A stretch of 9,795 nucleotides of DNA. It comes from an uncultured Novosphingobium sp. GTDB lineage: Bacteria; Pseudomonadota; Alphaproteobacteria; Sphingomonadales; Sphingomonadaceae. The DNA lies in NCBI GenBank assembly GCA_937860195.1, contig CALMBN010000113.1:1-9795 (forward strand). The letters run 5' to 3'. This document shows positions 1-7,912 of the stretch, in pieces. Under the pieces are notes generated by a model, which was given only the letters and a program-made list of their open reading frames with translations, made no database searches and was not told where the DNA came from. Every line of letters begins with the position of its first letter. The stretch's first letter is position 1. The translations under genes and the position numbers were made by a program.

Positions 1-163
1 TGCGTCCCAGCAACTGTAGGCCTGAGCTGGCCCTCTAACCCCATCCCTTGGTCAAGGCCAGCCGCGGCCCAGGTGCGTTTCGTGCCGGGACCGCTTAGAC
101 AGCAAAGGTTAACGCTGCCCGATCAGCGCCTTACTCCAGATTCCGCTGATGTTGACTCACTTC
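1..163. other. Non-coding or unresolved edge region
   Basis: No gene can be supported here. A plus-strand frame is open from base 1 to 258, but it runs across the strong hairpin and into the 3' end of the PEPC-family gene, and its translation has no recognisable domain. On the minus strand an ATG at 44-42 opens a frame that stays open to the edge (14 codons), too short to judge. A GTTAAC palindrome at 109-114 and a weak stem (CGCTG 113-117 / CAGCG 124-128) are visible. The region may be the upstream region of a gene lying to the left. Confidence 0.4.
26..62. repeat. 7-bp inverted repeat of unknown role
   Basis: GCTGGCC (26-32) and GGCCAGC (56-62) are perfect inverted arms around a 23-base loop. 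They could form a stem in either transcript. Seven-base matches at this distance are not rare in GC-rich DNA, so the role is uncertain. Confidence 0.25.
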
Positions 164-186
164 CCCCTTCCCCATCGGGGAAGGGG
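164..186 (-). terminator. Strong hairpin 31 bases past the last operon gene
   Basis: A perfect 10-bp inverted repeat (CCCCTTCCCC / GGGGAAGGGG) with a 3-base loop lies just downstream of the PEPC-family stop codon. It is the best candidate for the 3' end of the operon transcript. Its downstream flank on the minus strand is purine-rich (GAAGTGAG) with no T-run, so it may be a stabilising 3' hairpin, a factor-assisted terminator, or a copy of a dispersed palindromic repeat. On the plus strand a short CTTTA follows it. Confidence 0.5.
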
Positions 187-217
187 CTTTACGGGTTCCG
201 ATCCAAGGGCCGTGGTT

Positions 218-2992
218 TCAACCATGCGCACCGAACTGGTTGGCGATTGCTGTGGTGATCCGCAGCGCCAGTGCCTGCGCAGTCTCGATCGGGTCAATGA
301 AGTCACGGTGGATCGCATCATAGCCCACCGCGCTGCCGTCCGGATAATCGCTTGGCTCGGTCAGCGTATAGTCGGAAAGGTCTGGTTCGCTGGTTGGAAA
401 GGCCCGGCGCAGCTGAGCCAGAGCCTCTTCGATCCGCAAGGTAAAGACCATTTCAAGCACATCTTCTCGGCTGATGTCATTGGCGCGGCTGAAGGCCGGG
501 ACCGAGACTGCGCGCAGGAACATGTGCTGCATCAGCGCCAGCCGCAGTGCCTGAAGCACGCCCAGCATCCGCCGTGTGCCTTCGCGGCCCACTTGCGGGG
601 CTTCATCCGGGATCAGCGCGAGCAGCCGGTGAAGTTTGAGCGCATCGACCCTGAGCCGCGATGCCAGCCGCCGGAACACCCCGGTCCGGTCATCGGTGGT
701 GAGATATTCGGCAAGCGCGAGGCAGGCATCGGCGATCTGACCCTCGTCGCCGCGGTAAGGCCGACTGGCCCAATAGGCCGAGTTGAACAGCTCGCCAAAG
801 GCCGCAACGGTCTTGATGCTGGCGAGCGCATTGGCACTGCGGATAAAGCGGACCAGCTGCCGCCCGCGCTCGCTGGTGGTCAGCAGCTCGGCCAGTGCTT
901 CGTAGTTGCCTTCCGCGGCCGAGCCAAACCCTGCGATCACGTTGACCGGATAGCCCAGTTGCTGGAGCACCGCGTTGTGTGGAATCGCGCGGATCTGGCG
1001 CAAGCTTAGTTCGCGGTCAGCGGCGAGGTCAGACTGGCGGCGCGACTTGCGGCTGCCAGTGTCGTTAAGCAATCCGAGCCCGAATGCAGTGACCGCGCGC
1101 GGATAAGTCCGGCTGGTCAGCTGTGCCGCCTGGAACCGGCGGATCGCGCGGTAGAAATCAAGGCTCAGGTCGGTGCGGCGATAGAACGGATCGGTCGGTG
1201 CCTCGCCCTCGGTCAAACCTGGCGGCATTTCGATGAACCGGGTCAGTGTGGCGAGTGCCAGTTCGGGTGTGCCGAAATACAGATAGCCATCGCCGCCCTG
1301 AAAACTGACCTCTGGCTCAAGCCGGATATCCGCCCGCGCAAACCGGCGCCGCGCCCAGGGCGATAACGGCCAGGCCAGCCGGTCGGCAAAGCTGTCGGGA
1401 TGGGCACCCCGGCCCATCCCCTCGCCGTGTGTGTTGAAAATCAGCGCTGCGACATCGGTAAGGCCGTTCGCGGCCATCGCTTCGCTGAGCCGCCCTTGCA
1501 GGCGTTCGATGGCGAGGGCAGCGGGAATTTGCCCAACAAACCTTCCGGCATCCGAAAATCCGGTCTGCACCGAAACCCGGCCTCGCTTGCGGGCATAGTC
1601 ACGGTAGGCCTCTTCGGCGAGCAGCGCGTCGAGGAACCGCCCGCCGTGTTCCAGCGCGCTTTCGGTTTCGAACAAAGGCGAGACGTCGACCTTGTCCGCG
1701 ATCCCGAACAGCTTGGCGAAATAGAGCGCAGCCAGCACCGTGGTCGGCTGCTCGCATTCGGCCACCAGCATCCGGATCGGCGCATCGGCATCCACATGAG
1801 CGAGGATCTGCGCCATCGCAAGGAACTGCCGGATTGCGGTCGAGGTTTCGATCGCAAGCGCGGCGAAATTGCTCCTGAGCGGCTGCGCCTCGGCCAGCAG
1901 CTCGCGCATCCGCACCAGCGCGGCCTGGCTCGCCAGATCGAGCTTGCCGCTGGAGTCGATCCGGCGGCGGATCGCGTTTTGCAGCTGGCTGGCGTTCACC
2001 CGGAAATGGATCCAGCCCATGCCGAGCCCATCGGCGCGCATCGCGGCAGCGGCGATGAGGAGTGTTTCGGCGGCCCGATCATCGGCAGTGGCAGCCAAGT
2101 TCTCGAGCGTTAGGATTGTGGCTGAAAGGCTGGTCAGCTTGTGCGGGTGGTCGGCGGTAAACCCGTTGGCAGTGATCGAAAGCGCTGACGGATCTTTGAG
2201 GTCAGTCGCGGCGAGTTGCCTGGCCTGCGTCGCGGCATATCCTGAGGCAGCGGACAACATCCCAGCGACTTCGGGCGCCACTTCGCCAAGCGCAACGGCG
2301 TAGCGCGCGAGCCGCTCGGCCTTCTCTTCCAGCCGGTAGCGCAGCGAGGTTGCCCATGAGATATCGGTTCGGCCGTCCATGTCATAGCCGACCCAATGCG
2401 CAAACCGCAGCGGCAGCGGAGCCAGACCCCGCCATCGGTCCGGCCAGCGCGCGCGGGCCTGCGCAAACAGGCTCTGGTTGATCGTATCGCGCGCGGTCTG
2501 GGCGCGGGCAATCGCGTCCATCGCCGCGCGGTGTTCACTGTCGAGCGTGATCGCATCGCGCCGATGCGGCGCAACGCAGGCGGTTGCTGCGCCGATTTCG
2601 CCCGAGGACGCAGCGCTCGCGACGGCCTCGCTTTGGCTCCCCGTCAGCAGGAAAGTCGGGTGCGCAGTGAATACGATATGAGCTGCCGGATGCTGCCAGC
2701 GGGCGGCAAAACTTTCGAAGTCAGCGGTGTCGGCCAGGTTGGACAGGCGAGAGAGATTGTCAGACCGCGCAATCGGGGCAACCAGCCGGTTGAGACGATG
2801 CGCCCGGGCCAAAAGCCCGTCACATTCAAGCTCGGCGACCAGATCGGCCAGCTTGTCGAGCGTCAGCTCCCCGCTCTCAATCCGCCGGGACAGCTCAAGG
2901 CTGAGCTGGAACACCGGGTTGAACAACGGGGTTTCAGTCGTGCGGGCGTGCAGCTCTGACAGGCGTGCATCGAGTTCCGGCAGCAGGTTCAC
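218..2992 (-). CDS. Phosphoenolpyruvate carboxylase family protein, divergent active site
   Basis: Family member of PEP carboxylase (PEP + bicarbonate to oxaloacetate), 924 residues against about 880-970 for the family. Conserved landmarks in order, with my by-eye E. coli equivalents, are TAHPT at 109-113 (His-111 = His-138), GYDMDG 202-207, Arg-331 (= Arg-396), LFET 440-443 (= Glu-506), GFSDAGR 478-484 (Asp-481 = Asp-543), HGEGMGRG 522-529 (His-522 = His-579, Arg-528 = Arg-587), GSRKSRR 646-652 and RAIPH 668-672. Several key positions differ: the Glu of HPTE is Phe-114, Lys-546 is Arg-484, and Arg-581 is Glu-524. The usual C-terminal RNTG is missing; this protein ends NQFGAHG. The frame is intact throughout, so it is not a decayed gene. 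It starts with GTG overlapping eda (GTGA) and has no clear binding site of its own, so translation probably depends on coupling. It is usually the kind of protein annotated ppc; I leave the symbol blank because activity is uncertain. Confidence 0.88.
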   Translation of the reverse strand: MNLLPELDARLSELHARTTETPLFNPVFQLSLELSRRIESGELTLDKLADLVAELECDGLLARAHRLNRLVAPIARSDNLSRLSNLADTADFESFAARWQHPAAHIVFTAHPTFLLTGSQSEAVASAASSGEIGAATACVAPHRRDAITLDSEHRAAMDAIARAQTARDTINQSLFAQARARWPDRWRGLAPLPLRFAHWVGYDMDGRTDISWATSLRYRLEEKAERLARYAVALGEVAPEVAGMLSAASGYAATQARQLAATDLKDPSALSITANGFTADHPHKLTSLSATILTLENLAATADDRAAETLLIAAAAMRADGLGMGWIHFRVNASQLQNAIRRRIDSSGKLDLASQAALVRMRELLAEAQPLRSNFAALAIETSTAIRQFLAMAQILAHVDADAPIRMLVAECEQPTTVLAALYFAKLFGIADKVDVSPLFETESALEHGGRFLDALLAEEAYRDYARKRGRVSVQTGFSDAGRFVGQIPAALAIERLQGRLSEAMAANGLTDVAALIFNTHGEGMGRGAHPDSFADRLAWPLSPWARRRFARADIRLEPEVSFQGGDGYLYFGTPELALATLTRFIEMPPGLTEGEAPTDPFYRRTDLSLDFYRAIRRFQAAQLTSRTYPRAVTAFGLGLLNDTGSRKSRRQSDLAADRELSLRQIRAIPHNAVLQQLGYPVNVIAGFGSAAEGNYEALAELLTTSERGRQLVRFIRSANALASIKTVAAFGELFNSAYWASRPYRGDEGQIADACLALAEYLTTDDRTGVFRRLASRLRVDALKLHRLLALIPDEAPQVGREGTRRMLGVLQALRLALMQHMFLRAVSVPAFSRANDISREDVLEMVFTLRIEEALAQLRRAFPTSEPDLSDYTLTEPSDYPDGSAVGYDAIHRDFIDPIETAQALALRITTAIANQFGAHG

Positions 2993-3603
2993 GGGGCCAA
3001 CGCAATCGCGGCCCGGGCCGCCGCTTCAATCGCCGCTATATCCAGCGCGCCTTTGGGGACCAGCCACGATCCACCGCAGCACAGCACCGCATCGAGCGCG
3101 AGCCAGTCCGGTGCGGTCGCGGCGGTAATCCCGCCGGTCGGGCAGAACCTGACTGCACCGAACGGGGCGGAAATCGCCTTCAACGCCGGAATTCCGCCAT
3201 TGGCTTCGGCCGGGAAGAACTTGAACCGGTCAAGCCCCAGATCGAGTCCGCGCATGATGTCCGACGAGGTCGCTATGCCGGGCAGAAACGGGACCTCGGC
3301 GGCAATCGCAGCTTTGGCCAGGCTGTCGGTCAGGCCCGGCGAGACGATGAACTCGCTCCCCGCCGCCAGCGCATCTTCCAGCGCGAATTCGTTGAGCACG
3401 GTGCCCGCGCCGACAATCGCGCCGGGAACCTGTTTCATCTCGCGGATCACTTCAAGCGCGCTGGCCGTGCGCAGGGTCACTTCCAGCACCGGCAATCCGC
3501 CGGCAACCAGCGCCTGCGCAATCGGCACGGCATGGGCAACATCCTCGATCACCAGCACGGGGATTACCGGGGCCATGCGCATGATGGTTTCGATCGGGCT
3601 CAC
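2989..3603 (-). CDS. eda: KDPG aldolase (2-dehydro-3-deoxy-phosphogluconate aldolase)
   Basis: Class I aldolase that cleaves KDPG to pyruvate and glyceraldehyde-3-phosphate, the last Entner-Doudoroff reaction. The 204 residues fit the family (about 200-215). The Schiff-base lysine is Lys-128 in FKFFPAE (127-133). The general-base glutamate is Glu-41 in EVTLRT (41-46). The phosphate-binding segments are PTGGI (155-159) and GGSWLVP (177-183). The GTG start is favoured over ATG at residue 8 or 10 because it overlaps the glk stop as GTGA and has AAGGA nine bases upstream. The TGA stop overlaps the GTG of the next gene in the same way. Related aldolases can accept KDPGal or 4-hydroxy-2-oxoglutarate, but the neighbours make KDPG the natural substrate. 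Confidence 0.96.
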   Translation of the reverse strand: MSPIETIMRMAPVIPVLVIEDVAHAVPIAQALVAGGLPVLEVTLRTASALEVIREMKQVPGAIVGAGTVLNEFALEDALAAGSEFIVSPGLTDSLAKAAIAAEVPFLPGIATSSDIMRGLDLGLDRFKFFPAEANGGIPALKAISAPFGAVRFCPTGGITAATAPDWLALDAVLCCGGSWLVPKGALDIAAIEAAARAAIALAP

Positions 3604-4574
3604 GTCAGGTGTTCCTTGGCAAAAGCAGCCGCCGCGCCAAACAGGCCGGGCTGGGGATGGGTAATCAGCTTGACCGGCAATTGGGCCATCAGTTCGGCAA
3701 ACCGGCCTTTGGCGGTGAAGCGGTTGGCAAAGCCCGAGCGCAGCAGGGTGTCCTTGATCCTGAGGCCAAGGCCGCCGGCAATGACCACGCCCGATGCCCC
3801 TTGGGCCAAAGCGATATCGCCCGCGAACGAGCCGAGCGACAGGCAGAACCGGTCCACCGCAGCGGCAGCCAGGCTATCTTCTCCGCTGGTGCCCAGCCCC
3901 CACAAGGTCCGGTCATCGACCGGCTGGATCGCGCGGCCCTCCATCGCGGCCAAAGCTTCGTAGATATCGACCAGGCCCGGGCCTGAAATCACCCGCTCAG
4001 CCGAGACCCGCCGATAGCGCTGGCGCAGCCGCTCCAGGATCGCATCCTCGATGGTGTCAAGCGGGGCATAGTCGACATGCCCGCCTTCGGTCGCCTGCAC
4101 CCGGTAGGCGCCTTCGCCGTTGCGCCAGACATGCGCCACGCCAAGGCCGGTGCCGGGGCCAACGATCGACAGGGTGCCTTCAGCCGGGAGCGGCAAGTCT
4201 GGCCCGGTCAGGTGGACGAAGTGTTCCTCCCCCGCACAGGCCACCGCGTGTCCAACCGCACCGAAATCGTTGATGACGGTGTAGCGCGGGGTGCCGAGCT
4301 TCTCGGGGATCAACGCGGGGCGGATCACCCAGGGGTTGTTGGTAAAGCGGATCACTTCACCCCCGACCGGCCCAGCAATCGCGATTGCCACTGCATTGGG
4401 GAGCGCCCCGCCCTGCATCCGCGCGAAATCTTCCCACGCGGTCTGAAAGCTGGCGTGGTCCTTGGTGTGGAGCGTCACCGGCTCGCCCAGCACGATGCTC
4501 CCAGCTGCCACCACTTCGGCCAGCGCAAAGCGGGCATGGGTTCCGCCAATATCGACGGCAACGAGGCTGGTCAC
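3600..4574 (-). CDS. glk: Glucokinase (Glk family, non-ROK)
   Basis: Cytosolic kinase that phosphorylates glucose with ATP to glucose-6-phosphate, the substrate of the zwf product encoded upstream. It has 324 residues, typical of bacterial Glk (about 320). Visible motifs are the phosphate-binding loop DIGGTHARF at 8-16, the catalytic-base segment [10 protein letters not shown] at 101-110 (Asp-103), [12 protein letters not shown] at 136-147, the sugar-binding segment [10 protein letters not shown] at 162-171, and an adenosine-binding [12 protein letters not shown] at 262-273. There is no ROK-type zinc-binding cysteine motif, so it belongs with the E. coli and Zymomonas glucokinases. The start is GTG; the first residues ([11 protein letters not shown]) align well with known Glk N-termini, and GAGG lies seven bases upstream. 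It overlaps edd and eda by four bases each (GTGA). Zymomonas has the same zwf-edd-glk order. Confidence 0.96.
   Translation of the reverse strand: MTSLVAVDIGGTHARFALAEVVAAGSIVLGEPVTLHTKDHASFQTAWEDFARMQGGALPNAVAIAIAGPVGGEVIRFTNNPWVIRPALIPEKLGTPRYTVINDFGAVGHAVACAGEEHFVHLTGPDLPLPAEGTLSIVGPGTGLGVAHVWRNGEGAYRVQATEGGHVDYAPLDTIEDAILERLRQRYRRVSAERVISGPGLVDIYEALAAMEGRAIQPVDDRTLWGLGTSGEDSLAAAAVDRFCLSLGSFAGDIALAQGASGVVIAGGLGLRIKDTLLRSGFANRFTAKGRFAELMAQLPVKLITHPQPGLFGAAAAFAKEHLT
3613..3617 (-). promoter_or_regulatory. eda ribosome binding site inside glk
   Basis: The mRNA reads AAGGA nine bases before the GTG of eda. This favours the GTG at 3603 over the in-frame ATG codons at residues 8 and 10. Confidence 0.55.
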
Positions 4575-6385
4575 AGCCCAGCCTCGGCCAGCATCGCCGA
4601 TCCGCCCTGCTCGGCCCCGTCGGCGTGGGCACGGAGCATCGCGAACAGTTCGCGGCCCATGCCCTGCATCGCTTCACCGGGCTTGGCCGGGGTCCGGGTG
4701 GAGAGATCGGCAAGCACTTCAAGGCTGCCGGTGTTCGCACAAAGCCGGATCACGTCGCCGTCCTGAACCTGGCTTAGCGGTCCGCCGCCGAGCGCCTCGG
4801 GTGTCACGTGGATCGCAGCGGGAACCTTGCCGCTGGCTCCGCTCATCCTGCCATCAGTGACCAGCGCGACCTTGAAGCCTTTGTCCTGAAGCACGCCCAG
4901 CGGCGGGGTCAGCTTGTGCAGTTCGGGCATGCCGTTGGCCCGCGGACCCTGAAAACGGACCACAACGATCACGTCGCGATCGAGTTCGCCGGCCTTGAAT
5001 GCGGTCTGGACCGCTTCCTGGCTGTCAAAAACCCGGGCCGGAGCCTCGATGGTATAGCGATCCGGTTCAACCGCAGAAGTCTTGAACGTAGCGCGGCCAA
5101 GATTGCCCTGGACCAGCCGCATCCCGCCATCGGGATGGAACGGCGCGGCTACGGGCGACAGGATCGTATCATCACCGCTGATCTTCGGCGCGGGACGGAA
5201 TGCCAGTGTATCGCCTTCAAGATACGGCTCATCTGCATAGGCCGCCATCCCGCCCTCAGCCACAGTCAGCACATCGCCATGGGCCAGACCGGCATCCAAA
5301 AGTTCGCGGATCACATAGCCCATGCCCCCGGCGGCGTGGAAGTGGTTCACATCGGCTCCGCCATTGGGATAGACCCGCGCGATCAGCGGCACTGCGGCGC
5401 TCAGCTCGTCCAGATCCTGCCAGTCAATCCTGATCCCGGCAGCGCGGGCCATCGCCGGAATATGGATCGCGTGGTTGGTCGAACCGCCGGTTGCGAGCAG
5501 GCCGACGGCAGCGTTGACGATCGCTTTTTCATCCACCACCCGGCCCATCGGGCGATAATCGTCACCCTCGCGCCCGATTTCGGTCAGCCTGTGCACCGCC
5601 TTGCGGGTCAGCGCTGATCGCAGCGGAGTGCCCGGCGGCACAAAGCTGGCACCGGGAATGTGCAGTCCCATCAGCTCCAGCATCATCTGGTTCGAATTGG
5701 CGGTGCCATAGAATGTGCAGGTACCGGGCGAATGATAGCTGGCGCTTTCGCTCTCCAGCAGATCAGCGCGGGTGGCCTTGCCCTCGGCGTAAAGCTGGCG
5801 GACCTTTTGCTTTTCCTTGTTGGCGAGGCCCGAAGGCATCGGACCACTTGGCACGAAAATCGCCGGCAGGTGGCCAAACCGCAGTGCGCCGATCACCAGT
5901 CCGGGGACGATCTTGTCACAGATGCCAAGCAGTGCCATCCCATCGAACATCGCGTGGCTCAGCGCGATGCCGGTGCTGAGCGCAATCACATCGCGGCTGA
6001 ACAGGCTGAGTTCCATGCCCAGCTGGCCCTGGGTAACCCCGTCGCACATCGCCGGGACCCCGCCCGCAACCTGCGCGGTAGCGCCAATCTCGCGGGCATA
6101 GAGCTTCATCGCTTCGGGATACCGACCATAGGGCTGATGGGCCGAAAGCATATCATTGTAGGCGGTGACAATGGCGAGATTTGCGCCTCGGCCGCTCTTG
6201 ATTGCTGCCTTGTCATCCAGAGCTGCGGCAAAACCGTGGGCAAGATTTGAGCAGGACAGCGCGCCGCGGTTCGGGAACTTCTCGGCTTCGGCATCCATCA
6301 GCTCAAGATAGCGGCGGCGCGAGTCCTTCGACCGCTCGATGATCCGCGCGGTGACGCGCCCGATCGCTGGGTGAAGCTTACTCAT
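4571..6385 (-). CDS. edd: 6-phosphogluconate dehydratase (Entner-Doudoroff)
   Basis: Iron-sulfur dehydratase that turns 6-phosphogluconate into 2-keto-3-deoxy-6-phosphogluconate (KDPG), the committed Entner-Doudoroff step, in the cytosol. Its 604 residues match Edd (about 600-608) rather than the shorter sister family IlvD (about 550-615, different signature spacing). The IlvD/Edd signatures are present: [11 protein letters not shown] at 114-124, GICDKIVPG at 154-162, and [13 protein letters not shown] at 221-233. Cys-114, Cys-156 and Cys-223 are the likely cluster-related cysteines. The C-terminal signature [17 protein letters not shown] is at 511-527. The neighbours zwf, glk and eda fix the substrate as 6-phosphogluconate rather than a branched-chain precursor. 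The start ATG overlaps zwf by 8 bases, and the TGA stop overlaps the glk GTG. As a labile Fe-S enzyme it would be expected to be oxygen-sensitive. Confidence 0.97.
   Translation of the reverse strand: MSKLHPAIGRVTARIIERSKDSRRRYLELMDAEAEKFPNRGALSCSNLAHGFAAALDDKAAIKSGRGANLAIVTAYNDMLSAHQPYGRYPEAMKLYAREIGATAQVAGGVPAMCDGVTQGQLGMELSLFSRDVIALSTGIALSHAMFDGMALLGICDKIVPGLVIGALRFGHLPAIFVPSGPMPSGLANKEKQKVRQLYAEGKATRADLLESESASYHSPGTCTFYGTANSNQMMLELMGLHIPGASFVPPGTPLRSALTRKAVHRLTEIGREGDDYRPMGRVVDEKAIVNAAVGLLATGGSTNHAIHIPAMARAAGIRIDWQDLDELSAAVPLIARVYPNGGADVNHFHAAGGMGYVIRELLDAGLAHGDVLTVAEGGMAAYADEPYLEGDTLAFRPAPKISGDDTILSPVAAPFHPDGGMRLVQGNLGRATFKTSAVEPDRYTIEAPARVFDSQEAVQTAFKAGELDRDVIVVVRFQGPRANGMPELHKLTPPLGVLQDKGFKVALVTDGRMSGASGKVPAAIHVTPEALGGGPLSQVQDGDVIRLCANTGSLEVLADLSTRTPAKPGEAMQGMGRELFAMLRAHADGAEQGGSAMLAEAGL
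4582..4585 (-). promoter_or_regulatory. glk ribosome binding site inside edd
   Basis: The mRNA carries GAGG seven bases before the GTG of glk, inside the last codons of edd. It supports the GTG start, which fuses with the edd stop as GTGA. Confidence 0.5.
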
Positions 6386-7817
6386 GCCAGGTCACCCCGC
6401 CCCGCTCGGTCAAGGCAATGGCCGCACTGGGGCCCCACGATCCGGCGGTGTAGTTCTTCGGGGTCACACCATTGCCCGCCCAACTTGCCCGAATACCATC
6501 GATCCATTCCCACTGCGCCTCCACTTCATCGCGCCGGACGAACAGGGTCTGGTCGCCTTCGATCAGATCGAGCAGCAGCCGTTCATAGGCGATCCGCTTG
6601 GTTGGCCCGGCGAAGGCATCGTCCATCGCGATATCCAGCGGAACCGAGCGCAGCCGGATCCCGTCCCGGTCCAGACCCGGCACTTTGGCCATCAGCGAGA
6701 GGCGGATATCCTCATGCGGCTGGAGCGAGATCAGCAGCTGGTTCGGTACGGTCTGTGCACCCTTTCCTGCGAAGATCGAGTGCGGGACATTGCGAAACTG
6801 GACCACGATCTCGGTCCGCCGTTCGGGCAGGCGCTTGCCGGTGCGCAAGTAGAATGGCACACCCTTCCAGCGCCAGTTATCAAGGTGCGCCTTGATCGCG
6901 ACGAAGGTTTCGGTGTCGCTGTCCTTGCCCAGTTCCTCATCATAGCCCGGCACCGGCTGGCCGCCGATTGCCCCGGCGCGGTATTGGCCGGTCACGGTTT
7001 CATCCGGTGTGACCTGCCGCAGGGTCCGCAGAACCTTAACCTTCTCGTCGCGGATCGCGGTCGCGTTGAAATTGGCGGGCGGTTCCATCGCGACCAGCGC
7101 CAGCAGCTGGAGCATATGGTTCTGGACCATATCGCGCAGCGCGCCCGCGCCGTCATAAAAGCCGACGCGGCCCTCAAGCCCGACAGTTTCGGCGACAGTG
7201 ATCTGAACATGATCGATATGCGCCGCATTCCACAGCGGTTCGAACATGATATTGGCAAAACGCAGCGCCAACAGGTTCTGAACGGTTTCCTTGCCGAGGT
7301 AGTGGTCGATCCGGAAGGTCCGGTCTTCGGGGAAAGCGCGGGCCACTGCATCGTTGATTTCGCGGCTGGTCTCAAGGCTTGTACCAAGCGGCTTCTCAAG
7401 TCCGATCCGGGTCGTGGATCCCGCAAGTCCTCCCGCAGTAAGGCCGGCGATAGTCGGCTCAAACAGGTTCGGCGCGGTCGAAAGGAAGATCGCCAGGCCC
7501 TGGCTGGGTTGGCCAACCTTTTCCGCCAGCGCGGCATAGCCAGCAATGTCATTGGCATCGAGCGGCTGGTAGGTCAGACGGTTGAGAAAAGTCGCCATGC
7601 TGCCACGCCGTTCGGGCGGCATGAACTTCTCCAGCGCCTCGCGCGCAAAGTTGCGATAACCGGCGTCGTCGAACGGCTGGCGGGCGGTGCCGACGATTTC
7701 GAGATCATCGGGCACCAGCTTGTCAGCATGGAGCGCGCAAAGCGAGGGGAGCAGCATCCGTTGGGCCAGATCGCCAGTGGCTCCGAACAGCAGCAATCGG
7801 TCAGCAGTAAAGCTCAT
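6378..7817 (-). CDS. zwf: Glucose-6-phosphate 1-dehydrogenase
   Basis: Cytosolic enzyme that oxidises glucose-6-phosphate to 6-phosphogluconolactone with NAD(P)+, the entry step of the Entner-Doudoroff and pentose-phosphate routes. The protein has 479 residues, normal for the family (about 480-500). The N-terminal nucleotide-binding motif GATGDLAQR is at 12-20, EKPLG at 141-145, the catalytic signature RIDHYLGKE at 169-177 (His-172 is the expected base), and the substrate-region segment YLRTGKRL at 323-330. The ATG has a good AGAGGA binding site six bases upstream. It is the first gene of a five-gene block, and its TAA stop lies inside the start of edd, giving an 8-base overlap. Coenzyme preference (NAD or NADP) cannot be decided by eye. 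No lactonase gene follows, unlike in many other bacteria. Confidence 0.97.
   Translation of the reverse strand: MSFTADRLLLFGATGDLAQRMLLPSLCALHADKLVPDDLEIVGTARQPFDDAGYRNFAREALEKFMPPERRGSMATFLNRLTYQPLDANDIAGYAALAEKVGQPSQGLAIFLSTAPNLFEPTIAGLTAGGLAGSTTRIGLEKPLGTSLETSREINDAVARAFPEDRTFRIDHYLGKETVQNLLALRFANIMFEPLWNAAHIDHVQITVAETVGLEGRVGFYDGAGALRDMVQNHMLQLLALVAMEPPANFNATAIRDEKVKVLRTLRQVTPDETVTGQYRAGAIGGQPVPGYDEELGKDSDTETFVAIKAHLDNWRWKGVPFYLRTGKRLPERRTEIVVQFRNVPHSIFAGKGAQTVPNQLLISLQPHEDIRLSLMAKVPGLDRDGIRLRSVPLDIAMDDAFAGPTKRIAYERLLLDLIEGDQTLFVRRDEVEAQWEWIDGIRASWAGNGVTPKNYTAGSWGPSAAIALTERGGVTWHE
6392..6398 (-). promoter_or_regulatory. edd ribosome binding site inside zwf
   Basis: The mRNA reads GGGGTGA, then six bases, then the edd ATG. 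GGTGA is complementary to the 16S rRNA 3' end, and the site lies within the last codons of zwf. It supports the ATG at 6385 and initiation by ribosomes that are finishing zwf. Confidence 0.5.
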
Positions 7818-7823
7818 CGCTTA

Positions 7824-7829
7824 TCCTCT
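7824..7829 (-). promoter_or_regulatory. zwf ribosome binding site
   Basis: The mRNA reads AGAGGA, then six bases, then the ATG of zwf. This is a good match to the Shine-Dalgarno core at normal spacing and supports the ATG at 7817 as the start. It is one of the clearest binding sites in the block, consistent with zwf being the first gene of the operon. Confidence 0.7.
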
Positions 7830-7887
7830 GGTCCCCAGCAGCGCAATCTGTGGGACGCGAGGCGAAGAGCTAGCAGCCGGATCTGAG

Positions 7888-7903
7888 CCGCGCCAGTGCG
7901 CGG
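7888..7903 (-). terminator. Short hairpin after the GGDEF-EAL gene, possible weak terminator
   Basis: A perfect 6-bp inverted repeat (CCGCGC / GCGCGG, 4-base loop) begins 9 bases after the TGA of the GGDEF-EAL gene. No T-run follows it, so it is not a textbook intrinsic terminator. It could slow polymerase, protect an mRNA 3' end, or be chance in GC-rich DNA. The rest of the gap (7818-7912) must hold the zwf promoter unless the operon is read from upstream. I see no convincing -35/-10 pair there. Confidence 0.35.
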
Positions 7904-7912
7904 ACGCAGGCT

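Noticed and set aside
1..217. tRNA or other structured RNA gene
   Set aside because: No T-arm GGTTCGA-type box, acceptor stem or CCA end could be found on either strand. The only strong structure is the 164-186 hairpin.
73..258. Small plus-strand frame starting GTG at 73
   Set aside because: It has no ribosome binding site, contains both arms of the hairpin and overlaps the 3' end of the PEPC-family gene. The peptide looks like low-information Arg/Pro-rich sequence.
149..1009. Plus-strand open frame of 286 codons over the 3' end of the PEPC-family gene
   Set aside because: It runs across the hairpin and opposite conserved PEPC-family coding sequence. The product is rich in Arg, Gln and His, typical of a shadow frame.
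218..2992. PEPC-family gene as a frameshifted or decaying pseudogene
   Set aside because: The frame is uninterrupted for 924 codons with family landmarks in order from end to end. The substitutions are discrete and look lineage-specific, not random decay.
2965..3963. Plus-strand open frame of 332 codons opposite eda and glk
   Set aside because: It crosses two well-identified genes on the other strand and shows no family resemblance.
6384..7886. Plus-strand open frame of 500 codons antisense to zwf
   Set aside because: The translation has no domain signature and mirrors the codon pattern of zwf, whose motifs are unmistakable. Long antisense frames are expected in GC-rich DNA.
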